DNA of 64,000 nt from Streptococcus oralis (lineage in GTDB: Bacteria; Bacillota; Bacilli; Lactobacillales; Streptococcaceae), in assembly GCF_021497945.1 (NCBI RefSeq), contig NZ_CP046524.1, positions 1,880,086-1,944,085 of the forward strand, written 5' to 3'. The notes beneath the pieces are model-generated. The model was not told the DNA's origin. It was given only the letters and a program-made list of their open reading frames with translations, and searched no databases. A program made the translations under genes and the position numbers. Shown here piece by piece: positions 24,953-35,060 of the stretch; within the stretch, counting starts at the first letter, position 1, and each line of letters starts with the position of its first letter.

Positions 24953-26305
24953 TTATGCCTCCCTCTTTGAGATACTTGAAAATTTATTGTATTCTTTTTG
25001 GAAAATCAATTCCACTGTTCCACGAGCTCCACTACGGTTTTTCTCGATGATAACCTCAACCTTGTTATTTGGAATTCCTTCCTCTTCTTCACCCGCACGA
25101 TCGTAGTAGTCGTCACGGTATAGAAAGGCTACGATATCCGCATCCTGCTCGATAGAACCCGATTCACGAATATCAGACAAGACTGGTCTCTTATCCTGAC
25201 GCTGTTCCACTCCACGAGATAACTGACTAAGAGCAATGACTGGAACCTTTAGCTCCTTAGCTAGAATTTTTAACTGACGGGAAATTTCAGAGACTTCTTG
25301 TTGGCGGTTCTCACGACCAGTTCCTGTAATAAGCTGTAGGTAGTCGATCAAAATCAAACCAAGATTGCCTGTTTCTTGAGCCAGTTTACGTGAGCGCGAA
25401 CGAATTTCCGTGATCCGAATCCCTGGTGTATCATCGATATAGATACTCGCGTTGGCTAGATTCCCTTGAGCAATGGTATACTTTTGCCACTCCTCATCAG
25501 TCAATTGACCCGTACGGATAGAATGAGACTCCACCAAGCCTTCGGCCGCTAGCATCCGGTCTACTAGACTTTCCGCACCCATTTCGAGCGAAAAGATAGC
25601 AACCGTCTTATCCAACTTAGTACCAATGTTCTGCGCAATGTTCAAAGCAAAGGCTGTTTTACCGACCGCAGGACGAGCTGCTATAATAATCAGTTCCTCC
25701 TCATGGAGACCTGTCGTCATATGGTCCAAATCACGGTAGCCTGTAGCAATACCTGTAATGTCAGTTGTTTGTTGTGACCGAACTTCTAGGTTCCCAAAGT
25801 TGATATTTAGAATATCACGGATGTTCTTGAACCCACTACGATTGGCGTTTTCACTAACATCAATAAGCCCCTTTTCAGCTTGAGCAATGATTTCATCTAC
25901 AGGCTTAGAAGCCTCATAGGCTTGATTGACAGAGTCTGTCAACTTGGAAATCAAACGACGTAGCATAGACTTTTCTGCTACGATTTTAGCATAATACTCC
26001 GCGTTGGCTGAAGTTGGTACAGAGTTGACAATTTCAACAAGATAGGACAAGCCACCAATATTTTGGAGATCCCCTTGGTTATCCAAAATCGTCCGAACCG
26101 TTGTCGCATCAATCGCTTCTCCACGATCCGACAAGTCTACCATCGCTTGGAAGATCAACCGATGAGCATACTTAAAGAAGTCTCGAGAATCAATATATTC
26201 TCGGACAAAAACGAGCTTGCTCTCATCTATAAAAATAGCCCCCAGAACAGATTGTTCAGCCAAAATATCCTGAGGTTGAACTCGCAGTTCCTCTACTTCT
26301 GCCAT
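24953..26305 (-). CDS. dnaB: Replicative DNA helicase DnaB-type
   Basis: 450 residues. N-terminal DnaB domain (about 1-110) and RecA-like C-terminal domain with Walker A AARPAVGKT (around residue 215), Walker B LILIDYLQL and R-loop regions. It unwinds DNA at the replication fork. Called dnaC in Bacillus-style naming. Lies 43 bp after rplI and directly before veg. Confidence 0.95.
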   Translation of the reverse strand: MAEVEELRVQPQDILAEQSVLGAIFIDESKLVFVREYIDSRDFFKYAHRLIFQAMVDLSDRGEAIDATTVRTILDNQGDLQNIGGLSYLVEIVNSVPTSANAEYYAKIVAEKSMLRRLISKLTDSVNQAYEASKPVDEIIAQAEKGLIDVSENANRSGFKNIRDILNINFGNLEVRSQQTTDITGIATGYRDLDHMTTGLHEEELIIIAARPAVGKTAFALNIAQNIGTKLDKTVAIFSLEMGAESLVDRMLAAEGLVESHSIRTGQLTDEEWQKYTIAQGNLANASIYIDDTPGIRITEIRSRSRKLAQETGNLGLILIDYLQLITGTGRENRQQEVSEISRQLKILAKELKVPVIALSQLSRGVEQRQDKRPVLSDIRESGSIEQDADIVAFLYRDDYYDRAGEEEEGIPNNKVEVIIEKNRSGARGTVELIFQKEYNKFSSISKREA

Positions 26306-26348
26306 CCGACTTTCCTTCCTTTTACAATCTTGTAAAGAAGTTGTAAAC

Positions 26349-26801
26349 TTACCCTTCTTTTACACGAAGATTGATGACACTTGTAACATCTTGGTAGATT
26401 TTCACAGGTACATCAATCAAACCTACTGCTCGAATTGGTGCTTTTACTTGAATATGACGCTTGTCAATATTAATTCCAAATTGCTTTTGCAATTCTTCTG
26501 CAATCTTCTTGTTGGTGATAGAGCCAAATGTACGACCATCTGGTCCAACCTTTTCAACAAACTCTACGACAGTCTCTTCTGCTTCAAGCTTGGCCTTGAT
26601 TGCTCTTGCCTCTGCTAACATCTCTGCATGAGCCTTTTCTTCTGATTTTTGTTTTCCACGCAACTCTCCTACTGCTTGAGCAGTTGCTTCCTTGGCCAAA
26701 TTCTTTTTAATCAGGAAGTTTTGAGCGTAGCCAGTTGGCACTTCCTTGATTTCGCCTTTTTTCCCTTTTCCTTTGACATCTGCTAAAAAGATTACTTTCA
26801 T
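26349..26801 (-). CDS. rplI: 50S ribosomal protein L9
   Basis: 150 residues. N-terminal domain [18 protein letters not shown] with [12 protein letters not shown], the long connecting helix, and the C-terminal rRNA-binding domain. Binds 23S rRNA at the base of the L1 stalk. Its ATG overlaps the gdpP stop by 4 bp. Confidence 0.96.
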   Translation of the reverse strand: MKVIFLADVKGKGKKGEIKEVPTGYAQNFLIKKNLAKEATAQAVGELRGKQKSEEKAHAEMLAEARAIKAKLEAEETVVEFVEKVGPDGRTFGSITNKKIAEELQKQFGINIDKRHIQVKAPIRAVGLIDVPVKIYQDVTSVINLRVKEG

Positions 26802-28771
26802 TCTTCTTTCTCCTTTTCCTTTAGTTCATCCAAGATAAGTTGGGTCAATTTTTCTCCTGCTTCTGACAGACTCATATTCTCGATTTGTGCAGCAGCTAGA
26901 TTAAAGTGACCACCGCCACCCAACTCTTCCATAATACGTTGCACATTGATTTTACTGCGGCTTCGAGCTGAGATAGAGATAAATCCTTGTGTATTTTTTG
27001 CTAGAACGAAACTAGCCTCAATACCAGACATAGCCAACATAGCATCGGCAGCCTTACTGATGACAACCGTATCATAAGTAGTTGAGTCCTTAGCTTGGGC
27101 AATCAAGATATCTGACCCCAACTTACGACCTTGTAAAATGAGTTCATTTACCTCACGGTACTCTTCAAAATCTGTCGCAGCAATCTCCTGGATAGCAATA
27201 CTGTCACTTCCCCGTGTTCTCAGATAGCTAGCCACATCAAAGGTTCGACTCGTTACTCGAGATGTGAAATTCTTGGTATCCAGCATCATACCAGCCATCA
27301 AAACACTAGCCTGCATACGACTCAAACGATTTTTCTTAGAATTTTGGAACTGAATCAATTCTGTGACCAACTCACTCGCACTACTTGCTCCACTTTCGAT
27401 ATAGGTGATTACAGCATTCTCTGGGAAATCCTGATCACGTCTATGATGGTCAATAACAATAGTTTGAGTGAACAAATCATAAAAATCTTTTGATAAGGTC
27501 AAAGCCGTCTTGGAATGATCCACCAGAATCAATAGTGAACGGTTTGTAACTAGCTTCATCGCTTCTGTAAGAGATAAGAGTTTCGTGACATCTTCTTTCT
27601 TTAAGAACTGGATAGCACGTTCGATATCTGCTGACATCTGGTCTGCATCATAGACAGCATAACTGTTCTCAATAATATTATTTGCAAACAACTGCATACC
27701 GACAGCAGAGCCCAAGGCATCCATGTCTAGATTTTTATGACCGACTACAAAAACCTGGTCAACACTTCGAATCTTATCAGAAATGGCTGTCATCATGGCT
27801 CTCGTACGTGTACGAGTACGTTTGATAGATGCAGCAGTTCCTCCACCAAAGTAGACTGGATTCTTGGTTTCGTTATTTTCCTTGACAACTACTTGGTCCC
27901 CACCACGAACCTCAGCTAGGTTTAAGTTCCTTAAAGCAACTTTCCCTATCTCATCATGATTTCCATCACCATAAGAAAAGCCCATGCTCAAGGTCAATGG
28001 CAGCTGTCTCTGTTTTGCCTCCTCACGAAAGGCATCAATCACAGAGAATTTATCATTCATCAAGCCCTCAAGAACTGTGTAATCAGTAAATAAATAAAAG
28101 CGGTCCATACCCACACGCCGAGAAAACATAGCATACTTACTAGCAAATTCTGAAACAAAATTTGCCACAAAACTATTGATATGACTAATATCGGAGTCGG
28201 AGGTTGCATCTTCTAGATCATCGTAGTTGTCTACCGAGATGACTCCAATGACTGGACGGCTAGTTACCAATTCAACAGTTGCTTCGTATTCCCCTGAAAC
28301 GTCAAAGAAATACAGGACACCCGAAACCTTGTCCATATGAACGGCATAGCGTGTTTCGCCCAAGTTAGCATAAGAACCAGGGTTCCCCACAGAAGCCTTG
28401 ATAATGGTTTGAATCAAGTCAACATCAATTTCGCCTTCTTCAGTCGTCAAAATCAACTCAGCATAAGGATTAAACCATTCGACTTCGCCACTAGATAAGT
28501 CTAATTTCAGAACACCAACTGGCATTTGATCGAGCAGCGTGTTCAAGCTATCTTCCGCTTGGTGATTTACATATTGGATTTGTTCAATTTCGCTCTTTTC
28601 ATACTGTTTTTTTTGCCATACAAATAAAAGCAGATAAAGCAGTACAAATAAAAACAAAACAGTGATTGTTACAGCAAGATTATGTGAAAAAATAATCAGC
28701 AAAGTTAAGATTCCGAAAGTTGCAAGTCCTAGTAAGACCGCAGAAAACGGGATTAAATTATTTTTTTTCAT
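26798..28771 (-). CDS. gdpP: Cyclic-di-AMP phosphodiesterase GdpP
   Basis: 657 residues from ATG 28771 ([10 protein letters not shown]) with a GAGG SD; an in-frame start at 28876 would add residues with no SD. Two N-terminal transmembrane helices (about 8-50), a PAS domain (near 75-150), a degenerate GGDEF domain (about 165-300) and a DHH/DHHA1 phosphodiesterase (about 330-650; [39 protein letters not shown]). It breaks down c-di-AMP and so tunes cell-wall and potassium homeostasis. Confidence 0.94.
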   Translation of the reverse strand: MKKNNLIPFSAVLLGLATFGILTLLIIFSHNLAVTITVLFLFVLLYLLLFVWQKKQYEKSEIEQIQYVNHQAEDSLNTLLDQMPVGVLKLDLSSGEVEWFNPYAELILTTEEGEIDVDLIQTIIKASVGNPGSYANLGETRYAVHMDKVSGVLYFFDVSGEYEATVELVTSRPVIGVISVDNYDDLEDATSDSDISHINSFVANFVSEFASKYAMFSRRVGMDRFYLFTDYTVLEGLMNDKFSVIDAFREEAKQRQLPLTLSMGFSYGDGNHDEIGKVALRNLNLAEVRGGDQVVVKENNETKNPVYFGGGTAASIKRTRTRTRAMMTAISDKIRSVDQVFVVGHKNLDMDALGSAVGMQLFANNIIENSYAVYDADQMSADIERAIQFLKKEDVTKLLSLTEAMKLVTNRSLLILVDHSKTALTLSKDFYDLFTQTIVIDHHRRDQDFPENAVITYIESGASSASELVTELIQFQNSKKNRLSRMQASVLMAGMMLDTKNFTSRVTSRTFDVASYLRTRGSDSIAIQEIAATDFEEYREVNELILQGRKLGSDILIAQAKDSTTYDTVVISKAADAMLAMSGIEASFVLAKNTQGFISISARSRSKINVQRIMEELGGGGHFNLAAAQIENMSLSEAGEKLTQLILDELKEKEKEE

Positions 28772-28880
28772 TCTAAACCTCTTGCGCATTATTATATCAC
28801 AAAAACCCTTAAAAAGCGACCTTTTAAAAGATGCAAGCCTTTCTTTCATGATTGATTTCTCTAACTTCAGACACAAAAAG

Positions 28881-28902
28881 AGGAGGGAATCATCACCCTC
28901 CT
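28881..28902 (-). terminator. Terminator after the thiolase gene
   Basis: On the minus strand AGGAGGG, loop TGATGATT, CCCTCCT, CTTTTTG; 7-bp GC-rich stem. Confidence 0.8.
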
Positions 28903-28927
28903 ACCCACGTGTTCAGATCACTAACAC

Positions 28928-30106
28928 CTAACGTTCCACGATAAGGGCAGTCCCCATCCCTCCTCCGATACAGAGAGTTGCTAAGCCAGTTTTAGCATCA
29001 CGTTTCATCATCTCATGTAGCAGCGTTACTAGGATACGGCAACCGGAAGCCCCAATTGGGTGACCAAGAGCAATGGCGCCACCATTGACGTTGACAATAT
29101 CTGTGTTAAAGCCAAGTGTTTTACCAACCGCACAAGCCTGGGCAGCAAAGGCTTCATTTGACTCAATCAAGTCGAGATCTTCAACTGTCAAATTGCCTTT
29201 TTCAAGAGCCTTGCGAGTCGCATAAATCGGTCCACATCCCATCATCTTAGGATCCAAACCTGCATTTGCATACGAACGAATGCGGGCAATCACTGAAAGT
29301 CCTAATTCTTCCGCTTTTTCAGCACTCATGATTAAGACAGCTGCTGCCCCGTCATTGATTCCTGAAGCATTACCCGCTGTGACAGAACCGTCTTTTTTGA
29401 AAACAGGACGTAGCTTGGACAGACTCTCCAAGCTAGCATCTTTTCTAGGAAATTCATCTGTATCAAAGATGATAGGATCGCCTTTGCGTTGAGGAATAAC
29501 CACCGGAACAATCTCTTCCTTAAAGCGTCCAGATTCTATAGCCGCTACTGCTCGTTTTTGTGATTCCAAAGCAAGAGCATCTTGCTCTTCCCGACTGATA
29601 CCATATTCTTCTGCCACATTCTCAGCTGTAATCCCCATATGGTATTCGTTAAAGGCATCAGATAAACCGTCCTTAATCATGGTATCTACCACTTTCGAAT
29701 CGCCCATACGGCCACCCCAACGGAAGCTTGGCAAAACATATGGAGCCTGGCTCATGTTTTCTGCACCACCAGCCACGACAATATCTGCATCTCCGCACTG
29801 AATCGCTTGAGCAGCTAACTGCACTGCCTTCAAACCGGAACCACAAACCTTGTTGATAGTAAAGGCTGGTGTAAATTCAGGGAGTCCTGCGTGAATGCTC
29901 ATTTGACGAGCTACGTTTTGACCTAAACCTGCGCCTAGGACATTCCCCATAATCACTTCATCTACTAGCTCTGGTTTGACATTGGCTTTTTCCAAAGCAC
30001 TCTTAATAACCAACGCTCCCAAATCAACAGCTGAAACATTCTTCAAACTTCCTCCAAAGTAGCCTATTGGAGTTCGCACTGCTGAAACAATCACCACGTC
30101 TTTCAT
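28928..30106 (-). CDS. Acetyl-CoA acetyltransferase (thiolase)
   Basis: 392 residues from ATG 30106 (GGAGGCG SD), not 30118. Cys88 in [10 protein letters not shown] is the acyl-carrying residue; [21 protein letters not shown] (active His) and LCIGGGMG (second catalytic Cys) complete the thiolase set. It condenses two acetyl-CoA to acetoacetyl-CoA, which could feed the mevalonate pathway via HMG-CoA synthase. I did not see a mevalonate gene in this window. Terminators on both sides suggest it is transcribed alone. Confidence 0.92.
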   Translation of the reverse strand: MKDVVIVSAVRTPIGYFGGSLKNVSAVDLGALVIKSALEKANVKPELVDEVIMGNVLGAGLGQNVARQMSIHAGLPEFTPAFTINKVCGSGLKAVQLAAQAIQCGDADIVVAGGAENMSQAPYVLPSFRWGGRMGDSKVVDTMIKDGLSDAFNEYHMGITAENVAEEYGISREEQDALALESQKRAVAAIESGRFKEEIVPVVIPQRKGDPIIFDTDEFPRKDASLESLSKLRPVFKKDGSVTAGNASGINDGAAAVLIMSAEKAEELGLSVIARIRSYANAGLDPKMMGCGPIYATRKALEKGNLTVEDLDLIESNEAFAAQACAVGKTLGFNTDIVNVNGGAIALGHPIGASGCRILVTLLHEMMKRDAKTGLATLCIGGGMGTALIVER

Positions 30107-30145
30107 AACCGCCTCCATCTATACCTTTTATAATGATGCAATACA

Positions 30146-30175
30146 AAAGTGGTTTACACTGGTGTAAACCACTTT
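30146..30175. terminator. Hairpin after hpf
   Basis: AAAGTGGTTTACAC and GTGTAAACCACTTT form a 14-bp inverted repeat; on the minus strand the stem runs straight into TTTTGT. It lies between hpf and the thiolase gene. Confidence 0.75.
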
Positions 30176-30187
30176 AAAAATTCTATT

Positions 30188-30736
30188 TTATGATTCTTTC
30201 ACCTCTAACAAACCAACTTCACCATCTTCACGACGATACAAAACATTTGTTGTTTGATCTTCTACGTCTACATAGATAAAGAAATCATGTCCCAACAAAT
30301 CCATTTGAAGAAGCGCTTCTTCTAAATCCATTGGTTTTAAATCAATTTGTTTTGAACGAACTACTTTTGGTTGCACAACATTTGCCTCTTCAACTAGGGC
30401 ATCTGTAAAGAGTTGGCTTGTCGCAACTTTATTTTTATTCTTCCGTTCGATTTTTGTTTTATTTTTACGAATCTGACGTTCAATTTTATCAGTTACAAGA
30501 TCGATAGAGCCATACATATCTTGAGAAATATCTTCTGCACGGAGAGTAATAGATCCAAGTGGAATCGTTACTTCAACTTTTGCTGTTTTTTCACGGTAAA
30601 CTTTCAAATTCACACGTGCATCCAACTCTTGCTCAGGTTGAAAATACTTTTCGATCTTTTCGAGTTTAGAAACTACATAATCACGAATCGCTTCTGTTAC
30701 TTCTAGGTTTTCACCACGGATACTATATTTAATCAT
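30188..30736 (-). CDS. hpf: Long-form ribosome hibernation promoting factor
   Basis: 182 residues. The N-terminal domain (1-100, YSIRGENLEVTEAIRDYV) binds the decoding region of the 30S subunit. The C-terminal domain (about 125-182, RSKQIDLKPMDLEEALLQMD) dimerises ribosomes into inactive 100S particles in stationary phase. The same order as in pneumococcus: comFC then hpf. Confidence 0.93.
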   Translation of the reverse strand: MIKYSIRGENLEVTEAIRDYVVSKLEKIEKYFQPEQELDARVNLKVYREKTAKVEVTIPLGSITLRAEDISQDMYGSIDLVTDKIERQIRKNKTKIERKNKNKVATSQLFTDALVEEANVVQPKVVRSKQIDLKPMDLEEALLQMDLLGHDFFIYVDVEDQTTNVLYRREDGEVGLLEVKES

Positions 30737-30815
30737 ATAAGTACCTTCTTTCTAAACATTTTTGTTTTTCTAACTATATTATAGCGCTTTCATTTTCATT
30801 TTGCAAATTTTTTCC

Positions 30816-31478
30816 TCATCTTACAAGGGAAAAAGTTTTAACATCCAAAGCTCCTGCTTCTTCAAAAAGACGCTTCACACGATTGACAGTCGCACCTGTT
30901 GTATAGATGTCATCAATAAGCAAAATTTTCTTAGGAAGAGGGTCTTCAGTTTTTATAAAAAATGGAATTTCGGTAGCTAATCGTTCCGAGCGATTCTTAG
31001 AAGAACTAGCCGTCTCTTCTCTTTTCCCTAGTAAATCTTGAAAAGAAAAACCTGCTGCCTCAACCAAACCTTCAACCTGGTTAAATCCCCTCTCAAGCAA
31101 TCTTTCAGGACTTAGGGGAATGATAACAAATTGATAGTCTCCATACTTTTTCAATTCATTAGCTAGAACAGGAGCAAAAACCTTTCTAAGTAGAAAATCT
31201 CCATCAAACTTATATCGACTAAAGAAGTCTTTCATAGCTTGATTATAGGTGAAGATTGCATTATGATCGACTCGAATCTTTTCTTTACACCAAAATTTAC
31301 AATCTTGACACATAGTTGACAGGCCTGTTTTCATACAGTTCGGGCAATAGTCCTCACCAATTTTCTCAAAAGTAGACTCACAATCTGAACAAAGATAGTT
31401 GTTCTCATTCTTAAACAGCAAGAGGTGACTAAATATCAAGTCACTCTTTATTGTCTGTCCACATAATAAACAGTTCAT
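30816..31478 (-). CDS. comFC: Competence protein ComFC
   Basis: 220 residues. An N-terminal zinc-finger-like region has CXXC pairs (NCLLCGQ, YLCSDCES, YCPNCMK, MCQDCKFW). The phosphoribosyltransferase-like domain carries ILLIDDIYTTGATVNRV. Required for transport or handling of incoming single-stranded DNA during transformation. Overlaps comFA by 4 bp, so coupled under the ComX promoter at 32781. Confidence 0.92.
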   Translation of the reverse strand: MNCLLCGQTIKSDLIFSHLLLFKNENNYLCSDCESTFEKIGEDYCPNCMKTGLSTMCQDCKFWCKEKIRVDHNAIFTYNQAMKDFFSRYKFDGDFLLRKVFAPVLANELKKYGDYQFVIIPLSPERLLERGFNQVEGLVEAAGFSFQDLLGKREETASSSKNRSERLATEIPFFIKTEDPLPKKILLIDDIYTTGATVNRVKRLFEEAGALDVKTFSLVR

Positions 31479-32773
31479 AAGCCTGCCTCCTTGTTCATCT
31501 GCTTTATTTCCTTGATTGCTTTTTTGATCGAAACATTTAATCCATCATGAAAGAAGAGCAGTTCACCAGTCGGTCTATCCATACTGCGCCCAACTCGCCC
31601 TCCAATCTGAATCAAGCTAGACTTGGTAAAGAGACGATGATTAGCTTCTACAACAAAAACATCCACACAAGGAAAGGTGACCCCACGCTCCAAAATTGTT
31701 GTACTAATAAGGATTGTCAACTCTCCATCTCGAAAAGCTTGTACCTGCTCTAATCGATTTTCTGTGATAGAGGACACAAAGCCGATGTTTTCATTTGGAA
31801 ACTGTTCCTGCAAGAGTTCTTTTAGTTTCTCGCCTTTCTTAATCTCAGATGCAAAGATTAACAACGGATAACTTGTTCTTCTCTGCTTCTTAATGTAGGA
31901 CTTTAACTTTGGAGACAACTGACTCTTTTCTATATAGCGATTAAAATCTGATAACCAAACTAGCTTTGGAATAATCAATGGATTTCCATGAAATCGTCTT
32001 GGCAAGCTCAATCGTTTTAATTCTCCAGTGCGAACCTTCTTATCTAACTCATCTGTAGAGGTCGCTGTAAGGAATATCTTTAACCCCTCCTCCTTTACAC
32101 ATTGGTTTACAGCGTAGTAAAGTATAGGGTTGTCAACATAAGGAAAGGCATCTACTTCATCTACTATCAGCAAATCAAAAGCATGATGAAATTTTAACAA
32201 CTGGTGAGTCGTTGCAACAACTAGTGGAGTTCGAAAATAGGGCTCTGATTCGCCATGAAGCAGTGCTATCTCACAAGCAAAGTCATTCTGCAGTCGCTTA
32301 TACAATTCCAAACATACATCAATTCGAGGACTGGCCAAACACACTGCACCACCATTATTGATTACCTTGGCCACAACTTGATAAATCATCTCCGTCTTTC
32401 CAGCTCCTGTTACAGCATGAACCAAGGTCGGTTCTTTCTTTTCGACTGCTCGAATCAATCCCTCTGACACCTTCTCCTGAAAAGGGGTTAACTTACCACG
32501 CCACTTAAGAACATCTTGTTTAGGAAAATCTTCCTGCGGAAAATAGTATAAGGCTTGATCACTCCTGACTCGCTTCATCAGCAAACACTCCCTACAATAG
32601 TATGCGCCAATAGGCAAATACCATTCTTCTAAAATCGAACTATTACAACGTTGACAAAACAGTTTCCCCTTCTCTTTTCTCATTGCTGGCAGTTTCACTG
32701 CTACCTGTCGTTCTTCTTCAGTTATTTCTTTCTCAGTAAACAAACGACCGAGATAATTTGGATTTACTTTCAT
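31475..32773 (-). CDS. comFA: ATP-dependent DNA helicase ComFA
   Basis: 432 residues. An N-terminal zinc-binding part has CQRCNSS and YYCRECLL. Helicase motifs: AVTGAGKTEM (Walker A), VVATTH, VDEVDAFPY (DEAD-type), LTATST, ISTTILERGVTF and GGRVGRS (motifs V-VI). It drives uptake of single-stranded DNA through the competence channel. The start ATG 32773 has no SD; the combox lies 7 bp upstream. Confidence 0.94.
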   Translation of the reverse strand: MKVNPNYLGRLFTEKEITEEERQVAVKLPAMRKEKGKLFCQRCNSSILEEWYLPIGAYYCRECLLMKRVRSDQALYYFPQEDFPKQDVLKWRGKLTPFQEKVSEGLIRAVEKKEPTLVHAVTGAGKTEMIYQVVAKVINNGGAVCLASPRIDVCLELYKRLQNDFACEIALLHGESEPYFRTPLVVATTHQLLKFHHAFDLLIVDEVDAFPYVDNPILYYAVNQCVKEEGLKIFLTATSTDELDKKVRTGELKRLSLPRRFHGNPLIIPKLVWLSDFNRYIEKSQLSPKLKSYIKKQRRTSYPLLIFASEIKKGEKLKELLQEQFPNENIGFVSSITENRLEQVQAFRDGELTILISTTILERGVTFPCVDVFVVEANHRLFTKSSLIQIGGRVGRSMDRPTGELLFFHDGLNVSIKKAIKEIKQMNKEAGL

Positions 32774-32780
32774 ACTTCTT

Positions 32781-32823
32781 TATTCGTAAAAACCTAGCGC
32801 TTTAGATGATTTTTTAGTACAAT
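32781..32823. promoter_or_regulatory. Divergent comFA/yigZ promoters with ComX box
   Basis: The perfect ComX box TACGAATA is on the minus strand at 32781-32788. A -10-like TACAAT is on the plus strand at 32818-32823. The comFA ATG starts 7 bp after the box, and the yigZ ATG 6 bp after the TACAAT. Confidence 0.8.
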
Positions 32824-32829
32824 TAAATC

Positions 32830-33465
32830 ATGGAATTTAGAACAATTAAAGAGGACGGACAAGTCCAAGAAGAAATCAAAAAATCCCGCTTTATCTGTCA
32901 TGCCAAGCGTGTTTATAGCGAAGAAGAGGCTCGTGAATTCATCACCACCATCAAAAAAGAACACTACAAAGCGACGCATAACTGCTCTGCCTTCATTATT
33001 GGGGAACGTAGTGAAATCAAACGTACAAGTGATGATGGTGAGCCCAGTGGTACTGCTGGCGTTCCCATGCTTGGGGTACTAGAAAATCACAATCTCACCA
33101 ATGTCTGTGTGATCGTGACACGTTACTTTGGTGGTATTAAATTAGGCGCTGGAGGACTGATTCGTGCTTACGCTGGCAGTGTTGCCTTAGCTGTCAAAGA
33201 AATTGGCATTGTTGAAATAAAGGAACAAGCTGGAATTTCTATTCAAATGTCCTACGCTCAGTACCAAGAGTACAGTAACTTCCTTAAAGAACATAATCTC
33301 ATGGAGCTAGATACAAATTTTACAGATCAAGTCGATACGGTGATTTATGTTGATAAAGAAGAAAAAGAAAATATTAAAGCTGCACTTGTAGAGTTTTTTA
33401 ATGGAAAGGTCACTTTAACAGATCAAGATTTACGGGAAGTTGAGGTTCCTGTAAACTTAGTGTAA
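32830..33465 (+). CDS. yigZ: YigZ/IMPACT family protein
   Basis: 211 residues. N-terminal IMPACT domain with KSRFICHAK, SDDGEPSGTAG and VVTRYFGGIKLGAGGLIRAY is diagnostic; the C-terminal part is a ferredoxin-like domain. Molecular function in bacteria is poorly known; links to translation stress are inferred from eukaryotic IMPACT. It is divergent from comFA with a 56-bp spacer. Confidence 0.92.
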   Translation: MEFRTIKEDGQVQEEIKKSRFICHAKRVYSEEEAREFITTIKKEHYKATHNCSAFIIGERSEIKRTSDDGEPSGTAGVPMLGVLENHNLTNVCVIVTRYFGGIKLGAGGLIRAYAGSVALAVKEIGIVEIKEQAGISIQMSYAQYQEYSNFLKEHNLMELDTNFTDQVDTVIYVDKEEKENIKAALVEFFNGKVTLTDQDLREVEVPVNLV

Positions 33466-33479
33466 ACAAAGGAGAAATT

Positions 33480-33923
33480 ATGGCTTTTGGGAAATTTATT
33501 CAAGGACTTGCTGGAAACTTTAGCGAGCAAAACAAAGAGACTCTTATCAAAGAATATGGACAATATCTACTAGAGAATGAAGAAATTCAAAGTGGATATA
33601 AACTTATTCGCGATTCAATTATCTTTACAAATATCCGTATTATTTTTACAGATAAGCAAGGTGCCACTGGTCGCAAGGTGTCTGTTAAGTCACTCTTTTT
33701 GATGAACATTGTAAACGTTGAAATGGAAACTGCTGGATCAGGTATAGATGATAGTGAGATTACGATCACTTATTTAGAAAATATCTTTCTAAAAGCACAT
33801 AATGAGCATCTTAGTTTCCATAAATTTGAATTTCCTAAAAAAACGGACATCCTCCCTCTTTACACCTATTTATTAGAATTGGCTTATCACAATCGATTAA
33901 AAATTAATAGCTTAGACCTTTGA
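33480..33923 (+). CDS. Bacterial PH-domain protein
   Basis: 147 residues. The pattern IIFTNIRIIFTDKQGATGRK and VEMETAGSGIDDSEITI is typical of the bacterial pleckstrin-homology-like family PF08000. An AAGGAG SD lies at about 33470. It is only 14 bp after yigZ, so likely co-transcribed. Function unknown. Confidence 0.85.
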   Translation: MAFGKFIQGLAGNFSEQNKETLIKEYGQYLLENEEIQSGYKLIRDSIIFTNIRIIFTDKQGATGRKVSVKSLFLMNIVNVEMETAGSGIDDSEITITYLENIFLKAHNEHLSFHKFEFPKKTDILPLYTYLLELAYHNRLKINSLDL

Positions 33924-33930
33924 TATAAAA

Positions 33931-33955
33931 AAATCCTATCGCTTCGATAGGATTT
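33931..33955 (+). terminator. Terminator after the PH-domain gene
   Basis: AAATCCTATCG, loop CTT, CGATAGGATTT; perfect 11-bp stem ending in a T-containing tail, 8 bp after the stop. Confidence 0.85.
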
Positions 33956-34019
33956 CTATATTTTACAAATAGTCTGGAGCGCGTTATACTAGTATCATCT
34001 TATACAAAGAGGTATATCT

Positions 34020-34946
34020 ATGACTATTTATAATAATATCACTGAACTAATCGGACAAACTCCAATTGTTAAACTTAACAACATTGTTCCAGAGGGTGCT
34101 GCAGACGTCTATGTTAAACTAGAAGCCTTTAACCCAGGATCTTCAGTCAAAGACCGTATTGCCCTTAGCATGATTGAAAAAGCGAAACAAGATGGTATTC
34201 TAAAACCAGGTGCTACCATTGTTGAAGCAACGAGTGGAAATACAGGTATCGGACTTTCTTGGGTTGGTGCTGCGAAAGGATATAAAGTTGTTATCGTCAT
34301 GCCCGAAACGATGAGTGTGGAACGACGTAAGATTATCCAAGCCTATGGTGCCGAACTCGTCCTCACTCCTGGCAGCGAAGGAATGAAAGGCGCGATTGCA
34401 AAGGCTCAGGAGATCGCAGCTGAACGCGATGGCTTTCTTCCGCTCCAATTTAACAATCCAGCTAATCCTGAAGTACACGAAAGAACAACAGGAGCTGAAA
34501 TTCTAGCTGCTTTCGGTTCTGATGATCTAGATGCTTTTGTGAGTGGTGTTGGTACTGGTGGAACGATCTCAGGTGTTTCTCACGCTCTTAAAGTAGCAAA
34601 TCCAAACATTCAAGTTTATGCAGTAGAAGCAGATGAATCTGCGATCTTGTCTGGTGAAAAACCAGGACCTCACAAAATTCAAGGTATCTCAGCTGGATTT
34701 ATTCCTTATACACTTGATACAAAGGCCTATGATGGTATCGTCCGCGTGACGTCAGATGATGCTCTAGCACTTGGACGTGAAATTGGTGGAAAAGAAGGCT
34801 TCCTTGTTGGGATTTCATCAGCTGCAGCGATTTACGGGGCAATTGAGGTTGCCAAAAAATTAGGCACAGGTAAGAAAGTACTTGCTTTAGCACCAGATAA
34901 CGGCGAACGTTATCTGTCTACAGCACTCTATGAATTTGAAGTGTAG
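34020..34946 (+). CDS. cysK: Cysteine synthase A
   Basis: 308 residues. PLP-lysine Lys44 in [11 protein letters not shown], the phosphate loop VSGVGTGGT and TSGNTG motif are present. Makes cysteine from O-acetylserine and sulfide. SD AGAGG before the ATG; the -10-like TATACT lies at 33985-33990 region. Flanked by terminators on both sides, so monocistronic. I see no T-box upstream. Confidence 0.94.
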   Translation: MTIYNNITELIGQTPIVKLNNIVPEGAADVYVKLEAFNPGSSVKDRIALSMIEKAKQDGILKPGATIVEATSGNTGIGLSWVGAAKGYKVVIVMPETMSVERRKIIQAYGAELVLTPGSEGMKGAIAKAQEIAAERDGFLPLQFNNPANPEVHERTTGAEILAAFGSDDLDAFVSGVGTGGTISGVSHALKVANPNIQVYAVEADESAILSGEKPGPHKIQGISAGFIPYTLDTKAYDGIVRVTSDDALALGREIGGKEGFLVGISSAAAIYGAIEVAKKLGTGKKVLALAPDNGERYLSTALYEFEV

Positions 34947-34962
34947 TCTCCTAAACGCACTT

Positions 34963-34984
34963 AGCCCTTATTATAGGGCTTTTT
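34963..34984 (+). terminator. Terminator of cysK
   Basis: AGCCCT, loop TATTAT, AGGGCT, TTTTCTTT. Confidence 0.85.
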
Positions 34985-35033
34985 CTTTGACCAATTTAAA
35001 GAAAAATCTAAGTTCTCTACAGCAAAAGAAAAA

Positions 35034-35050
35034 GGAAGCAAATTGCTCCC
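35034..35050 (-). terminator. Terminator of rpsB-tsf
   Basis: Minus-strand GGGAGCA, loop ATT, TGCTTCC, then TTTTTC, 10 bp after the tsf stop. Confidence 0.8.
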
Positions 35051-35060
35051 TCTTTTATCA

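Noticed and set aside
33956..34019. Possible T-box or cysteine riboswitch before cysK
   Set aside because: Only 64 bp of spacer with no T-box sequence; a simple promoter suffices.
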